Positions 21,436 through 24,870 of a stretch of DNA of 24,870 nucleotides are shown here, piece after piece (the first letter of the stretch is position 1; each line of letters opens with the position of its first letter). The translations under genes were made by a program, and so were the position numbers. This DNA is from Verrucomicrobiales bacterium (GTDB lineage: Bacteria > Verrucomicrobiota > Verrucomicrobiia > Verrucomicrobiales > DEV007), in NCBI GenBank assembly GCA_021648365.1, contig JAKISY010000070.1, positions 1-24,870 of the forward strand. Reading direction: 5' to 3'. A model generated the notes under the pieces. That model was not told where the DNA came from, ran no database searches, and saw only the letters and a program-made list of their open reading frames with translations.

Positions 21436-22680
21436 ATGGGGGCAATCAAAGCACAGTATTTTTTTTCTTACGCGATCATGGGCAGTTTGGTGCCGCTGTT
21501 GTCGGTGTATCTGAGGGGGGATAAGGGCTTCTCGGCTTTTGATGTGGGTTTGTCGGGGGCTTTGATGAGTGTGGCGATGGTGATCTCGCCTGCTTTGATC
21601 ACTTTGTTGGCGGATAAAAGCATCGATACTCGGCGGATTTTGGCGGTGGCTTTTAGTGTCACGGCGTTGGTGCTGGTCGCGATCTATTTCTCCGCAGCGG
21701 TGTGGTTGACTTTGTTTTTGTTCCTTTTTTACGGCATGGGTTTTGTGGCAATGTTGCCTTTGCAGGATGGTTTTTATTTTTCCTACGCGGAGCAGTGTCG
21801 GCTGCAGGCAAAGACGGTTTCTGCCTATCCGCTTGTGCGAGTTTGGGGCACGACGGGGTTTATTGTGCCGAGTTTGATCCTGTACATTTTGATCGAATAC
21901 ATGGCTTGTGAAAATTCGGTGATCGTGCTGTGTGCGATTGGCTTTTGTTTGTTGAGCATGGCAAACAGTTTTGTCTTGCCCAAGCTCAGGCGAGCAGATG
22001 TGCCGCAAGTGAATCAAAAATCGGGTGAAGTGAAAAAAAGTGGGCTGCCAACGGTGGCTGCGCTGAAGGTGCTGATTTCACCAGAGGCGAGGTTTTTATC
22101 ATTGGGATTGGTTTTAGCGTTCACAGCTTCGACAGCGTATTATGGGTATATCTCGCTCTACTATGCCGAGGTGATTGGGATCAAAGCTTCGCAGATTGGT
22201 TTGTACTTGAGTATCGGGGTGGTCTTGGAAATTGGATTTACGGTGATGATGCCACGGCTGCAAAGGGTGATTCGATTGAAGGGGATTTTGGTGGCAGGTT
22301 TGTTTTTCATGTCTTTGCGGATGTTGCTGTTGGCGGCGTATCCAGACATACGAGTGGTATTGATCACTCAGTTGGGGCATGGGATCGAGGCTTTGGCTTT
22401 GTATGTGGTGCCAGTGATGTTTTTTAATCGTTTAGCAGGCAATGAGTTTCGCAATTCGATTCAAGGGGTTTATACGATGATGGTGGGAGGTTGCTCGCGA
22501 GTGATGGGGGGACTGATTGCGGGCATGGTGGCGGAAAAAAGTCTGACGGCGCTATTTTACTATTCAGGTAGTCTAGGTCTGGCAGCTTTGTTGGTGATCG
22601 CCTTTTTGTTCAAAGGGATCAAGCGCACAGAAGATGAAGATGAGTCGGCGCTGCCGCGTAGGCATCCAGTACAGCGGTGA
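21436..22680 (+). CDS. MFS transporter (MFS_1-like/nucleoside-H+ symporter type)
   Basis: From the ATG at 21436 (MGAIKAQYFFSYAIMGSLVP) the product is 414 residues; an ATG at 21364 would add 24 residues that do not look like protein. About 12 membrane helices are visible in two sets of six, with a hydrophilic central loop (LRRADVPQVNQKSGEVKKSG). Helix 5 has the RVWGTTGFIV motif, typical of the PF12832-like group that includes HcaT and relatives of LacY and nucleoside-proton symporters. Substrate cannot be predicted. No regulator or enzyme partner is adjacent. The gene ends 44 bases before dinB, in a purine-rich repeat. Confidence 0.85.
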   Translation: MGAIKAQYFFSYAIMGSLVPLLSVYLRGDKGFSAFDVGLSGALMSVAMVISPALITLLADKSIDTRRILAVAFSVTALVLVAIYFSAAVWLTLFLFLFYGMGFVAMLPLQDGFYFSYAEQCRLQAKTVSAYPLVRVWGTTGFIVPSLILYILIEYMACENSVIVLCAIGFCLLSMANSFVLPKLRRADVPQVNQKSGEVKKSGLPTVAALKVLISPEARFLSLGLVLAFTASTAYYGYISLYYAEVIGIKASQIGLYLSIGVVLEIGFTVMMPRLQRVIRLKGILVAGLFFMSLRMLLLAAYPDIRVVLITQLGHGIEALALYVVPVMFFNRLAGNEFRNSIQGVYTMMVGGCSRVMGGLIAGMVAEKSLTALFYYSGSLGLAALLVIAFLFKGIKRTEDEDESALPRRHPVQR

Positions 22681-22688
22681 GGGGGGGA

Positions 22689-22732
22689 AGTGTGAAGTTA
22701 GAAGTGTGAAGTTAGAAGTTAGAAGTGAAGAA
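22689..22732 (+). repeat. Purine-rich short tandem repeat before dinB
   Basis: GTGTGAAGTTAGAA occurs twice in tandem (22690-22717), followed by GTTAGAA and GTGAAGAAGG. The last part overlaps the dinB start region (GTG at 22725) and supplies its upstream sequence. A related G/A/T-rich run (GTAAGGAGTAAGAAGTAAGG) precedes the RNase III-like gene. Confidence 0.6.
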
Positions 22733-23780
22733 GGAGAGGAAAATTTTGCATATTGATATGGATTGCTTTTATGCGGCGATCGAGATGAGGGAGCGCCCTG
22801 AATTGGCGGGTAAGCCGGTGGCGGTGGGAGGTCGAAATCGCGGGGTGTTGACGACGTGTAACTATGAGGCGCGTAAGTTTGGTTGTCACTCGGCGATGCC
22901 TACTTATTTGGCGTTGCGCAAATGTCCGCGCTTGGTGGTGGTGCCGGTGAATTCGGCTTTGTACCGTGAGACTTCGCAGCAGATTCGACGAGTGTTTGAA
23001 GAGTTTACGGAATTGGTGGAACCGTTGTCGCTGGATGAGGCTTACCTCGATGTGAGTCATTTGCATTCTGAGGGCGGGTCGGTAGCGGGGGAGGTGCGGG
23101 CACGGATCAAGGAGGCGACACAATTGACGGCTTCGGCTGGGATTGCGCCGAATAAGTTTTTAGCTAAGATCGCTAGCGATTGGGAAAAGCCTGATGGGCA
23201 ATTTGAGATTGTTGTGAATGAGGTGGAGGCGTTCATGGTGAAGCTGCCAGTGGAGAAAATATGGGGCGTGGGCAAGCGCACTGCAGAGAAACTACATCGA
23301 TTAGGTTTGGAAACTTGTGAAGACTTGCAGCAACAGAGCCTGGTGGATTTAGATCGCCGGTTTGGCAAATTCGGTCAGCAGCTCTACGAGCTGTGCCGAG
23401 GCATCGATGAGCGTGCGGTGAACCCAGATCGTGAGCGCAAGTCCTTGAGCAATGAGCGGACTTTTTCCGAAAATGTGGAAAGAGTGGGGGATGGGCAGAT
23501 GCGCTTGCTTGATTTGATCGAGGAGTTGATACAAGATTATCAGCAAGGGCACAGTGAACGTCAGATCTGTGGGGGCTTTGTGAAGTTGAAGTTCAATGAC
23601 TTCAGCGTGACGACAGCACAACGAGCGATGAAAGTAGTGGATCGTGACGCTTTTGTTGCTTTGTTGGCAGATGCTTGGCAACGGGGGCAAGGAAAGGCGG
23701 TTCGTCTGATCGGAGCTGGCATTCGTTTTGTTGCTAAAGAAAAAGGTGAAGAACAGGAGTCGCAGTTGGAATTGCTTTAG
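22725..23780 (+). CDS. dinB: DNA polymerase IV (Y-family)
   Basis: A 351-residue protein of normal DinB length. It has HIDMDCFYAAIE (D11 metal ligand, Y16 as probable steric gate), YEARKFGCHSAMP in the fingers, the catalytic SLDEAYLDV (D104, E105), ASAGIAPNKFLAKIASDWEK in the palm, the helix-hairpin-helix thumb region WGVGKRTAEKLHRLGLETC, and a little-finger domain to the end. It is an error-prone translesion polymerase. The C-terminus QESQLELL is compatible with a beta-clamp-binding peptide (QxxLxL-like). The start is a GTG within a repeat tract; no ATG is available before the essential HIDMD motif. No LexA box was recognised. Confidence 0.96.
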   Translation: MKKERKILHIDMDCFYAAIEMRERPELAGKPVAVGGRNRGVLTTCNYEARKFGCHSAMPTYLALRKCPRLVVVPVNSALYRETSQQIRRVFEEFTELVEPLSLDEAYLDVSHLHSEGGSVAGEVRARIKEATQLTASAGIAPNKFLAKIASDWEKPDGQFEIVVNEVEAFMVKLPVEKIWGVGKRTAEKLHRLGLETCEDLQQQSLVDLDRRFGKFGQQLYELCRGIDERAVNPDRERKSLSNERTFSENVERVGDGQMRLLDLIEELIQDYQQGHSERQICGGFVKLKFNDFSVTTAQRAMKVVDRDAFVALLADAWQRGQGKAVRLIGAGIRFVAKEKGEEQESQLELL

Positions 23781-23822
23781 GAATAGGAGATAGCAGTAAG
23801 GAGTAAGAAGTAAGGAGATGGA

Positions 23823-24134
23823 ATGGGGAAATTAGAAAAAAGAAACGCTAAAGATCCGCAGGTTCGTGCGCAAGCGTGGATTGGCGATACGGTGCTGGAT
23901 TTGTTTGCGCGGGATTATATTTTACGCCAACTGGGCAAGATGGACGGGGAGATGTTGGCACGGATGACGTGCAATCAGTTTCTCAGTGCTTTGGGCAACC
24001 CGACGGTGGTAGAAGCAGAGATCGGCGTGGTGTATGAGCGACAGGGATTACAAGCAGGTTTTGCTTGGATTGAAGAAAATTTACTGCCAATATTCCTTAA
24101 ACAAGAACGCAAACGCAGCGTAGCGAGAAGATAG
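23823..24134 (+). CDS. Short RNase III-like (Mini-III-type) protein
   Basis: A 103-residue protein matching the helical core of RNase III domains without a dsRNA-binding domain. AWIGDTVLDLFARDYIL corresponds to the metal-binding helix (IGDxVLxL, with Asp kept), and NPTVVEAEIGVVYERQG to the later helix with the second acidic residue (EAxIGxxY). This resembles Mini-RNase III of Gram-positives, which trims 23S rRNA ends, and diverges from full RNase III in having Ile where the ERLEFLGD glutamate would be. The start has AAGGAG six bases before it; an in-frame ATG two codons earlier is also possible. Probably co-transcribed with dinB. Nuclease activity is inferred. Confidence 0.7.
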   Translation: MGKLEKRNAKDPQVRAQAWIGDTVLDLFARDYILRQLGKMDGEMLARMTCNQFLSALGNPTVVEAEIGVVYERQGLQAGFAWIEENLLPIFLKQERKRSVARR

Positions 24135-24143
24135 GAGATTACC

Positions 24144-24176
24144 ATGAAGGGCTTGAAGGACATGAAGAAAGAAGTG
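24144..24176 (+). repeat. ATGAAG-type 9-base periodic repeat, copy 2
   Basis: Reads ATGAAGGGC, TTGAAGGAC, ATGAAGAAA, then GAAG: the same 9-base period as at 15056. Both copies are preceded by ACC and lie in intergenic DNA. A 20-codon frame runs through it, but no further support for coding is seen. Confidence 0.6.
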
Positions 24177-24212
24177 CTGGTTTTGATATTAAATTCTAAC
24201 TCCTAAATTCTC

Positions 24213-24503
24213 ATGCTGAATTATATCTGGGCTACGCTCATCATCATTGGAATCTGCGTGGCGGGTTTGTTAGGTAGATTTGGTGGTGAGGACGGCATCA
24301 TTGACGGGGCTTTTTCGATGGCTCGTATTGGGGTGATGAATATCGCACTACCGCTGGCGGCGATTATGATGATCTGGTTGGGGGTGATGCGCCTGGCGGA
24401 GAAGTCGGGCATGATCGACCTGGTCGCTCGCGCGGTGCGTCCGGTGATGAAGTGGTTGTTTCCCGATGTGCCAGCGGATCATCCAGCGATGGGGGCGATG
24501 ATT
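24213..24503 (+). CDS. spmA: SpmA-like membrane protein, N-terminal fragment
   Basis: The first ~97 residues match the SpmA (spore maturation protein A/nucleoside-recognition GATE domain) family: MLNYIWATLIIIGICVAGLL, a second hydrophobic stretch (IGVMNIALPLAAIMMIWLGV), MRLAEKSGMIDLVARAVRPV and then the diagnostic KWLFPDVPADHPAMGAMI. Family members are multi-spanning membrane proteins of unclear role, found also in non-sporulating bacteria, often with spmB. After GAMI the expected N-x-x-A-N stretch is missing and the sequence switches to antisense of an S41 peptidase gene; the frame runs on to 24608 only by chance. Truncation at a junction, not gene decay, is the likely reason. Confidence 0.75.
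24483..24503. other. Probable chimeric junction with ~20-bp overlap
   Basis: CCAGCGATGGGGGCGATGAT fits both sides: on the plus strand it reads the SpmA residues PAMGAM, and on the minus strand IIAPIAG of an S41 peptidase. Left of it only SpmA makes sense, right of it only the peptidase. An overlap of about one k-mer length joining two unrelated genes head to head is the hallmark of an assembly chimera. Confidence 0.75.
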
Positions 24504-24859
24504 TCAATCGCGCGCATTTTATCATCGAAGTTGACGCGAATTCCGACGCCACCGAACTTCTGCGTGATCGCTTCTGTGAAAAGGTCTTTTTTGTCAGGCG
24601 CGATGTAATTTGAGTAAGGGTCAAGCTCAGAAAGCATTCCGCGAATCGCAGCATCGACGAGTTTGCGCTTGTCGACCTCTTTGACATAGTTGCGGTCGAT
24701 TTGCTGGAAGGTATCGACGAAGACGCGCATCAACTCGTAGTATTCGTCGTCATCACTTTGTGCTTTGGCGACGCCTGTTGAAATCGTCGCCATGAAAATG
24801 GCGGCTGTGAGAAGCGCGGACGTTGCCGCCCAGAGGATGGATTCGGATCGGTATTTCAT
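24483..24859 (-). CDS. ctpA: S41 (CtpA-type) carboxy-terminal processing peptidase, N-terminal fragment
   Basis: From the ATG at 24859 about 125 residues are readable: an export signal (MKYRSESILWAATSALLTAA ... ATISTGVAKA), then the helical N-terminal domain of C-terminal processing proteases with VDTFQQIDRNYVKEVDKRKL and IRGMLSELDPYSNYIAP, and the start of the PDZ domain (FGGVGIRVNFD, EIIAPIAG). The catalytic Ser-Lys dyad lies beyond the cut. S41 peptidases degrade or process periplasmic proteins from the C-terminus. The frame meets a TGA at 24479 only because the DNA changes to SpmA at the junction. It belongs to a different DNA segment than the genes to its left. Confidence 0.82.
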
Positions 24860-24870
24860 AAAAGGCCTTC

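Noticed and set aside
24504..24608. Extension of the SpmA frame past the junction
   Set aside because: After 24503 the frame is antisense to the S41 peptidase and loses all SpmA and membrane character.

Overview
The window looks like a composite of three pieces of DNA. Positions 1 to about 2.24 kb are AT-rich and carry rpsK, rpoA and rplQ, all on the minus strand, followed by the start of rarA. Protein sequence and gene order suggest an alphaproteobacterium. From about 2.25 to 24.49 kb the DNA is more GC-rich, with G/T-rich coding strands, and its genes are typical of Verrucomicrobia (PVC group): a giant secreted dehydrogenase/HEAT/cytochrome c protein, DUF1080 proteins, a sulfatase remnant, a secreted metallophosphoesterase and a TatC with unusual additions. 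The last ~380 bp hold the start of an S41 (CtpA-type) peptidase on the minus strand, joined head-on to a truncated SpmA-like gene. Both joins cut genes abruptly. At the right join a stretch of about 20 bp fits both proteins, as expected for an assembly chimera.

Layout of the central piece. 2.25-2.6 kb: C-terminal scrap of a cut gene, a hairpin and a REP-like repeat. 2.6-3.3 kb: zinc-ribbon protein and DCC/DUF393 thiol-disulfide protein. 3.3-7.25 kb: the 1310-residue heme protein, then an inverted pair of the same REP-like repeat. 7.47-8.06 kb: secreted cyclophilin and a clear terminator. 8.14-8.65 kb: a minus-strand pseudogene with at least three frameshifts. 8.85-10.16 kb: ammonium transporter. 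10.16-10.7 kb: gene-free DNA with a 51-bp tandem duplication and a 114-bp IS66-type MITE with an 8-bp target duplication. 10.7-15.6 kb, all minus strand: sulfatase 3' remnant, tatC with a helix-hairpin-helix tail, Nudix hydrolase, argH and a Fur-family regulator. 15.75-16.55 kb: M23 peptidase. 16.6-16.7 kb: SRP RNA (minus). 17.0-19.1 kb: two related membrane-anchored coiled-coil proteins and a small lipoprotein. 19.2-19.9 kb: DUF1080 protein and terminator. 20.0-21.0 kb: metallophosphoesterase (minus). 21.24-21.31 kb: tRNA-Arg(TCT) (minus). 21.4-24.5 kb: MFS transporter, dinB, a short RNase III-like protein and truncated spmA.

Many of the proteins act in the envelope or are secreted. The strongest candidates for undescribed biology are the TatC-HhH fusion and the twin coiled-coil/lipoprotein cluster. 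No CRISPR array, prophage or recognisable defence system was seen. All assignments come from reading the sequence; no database search was run.
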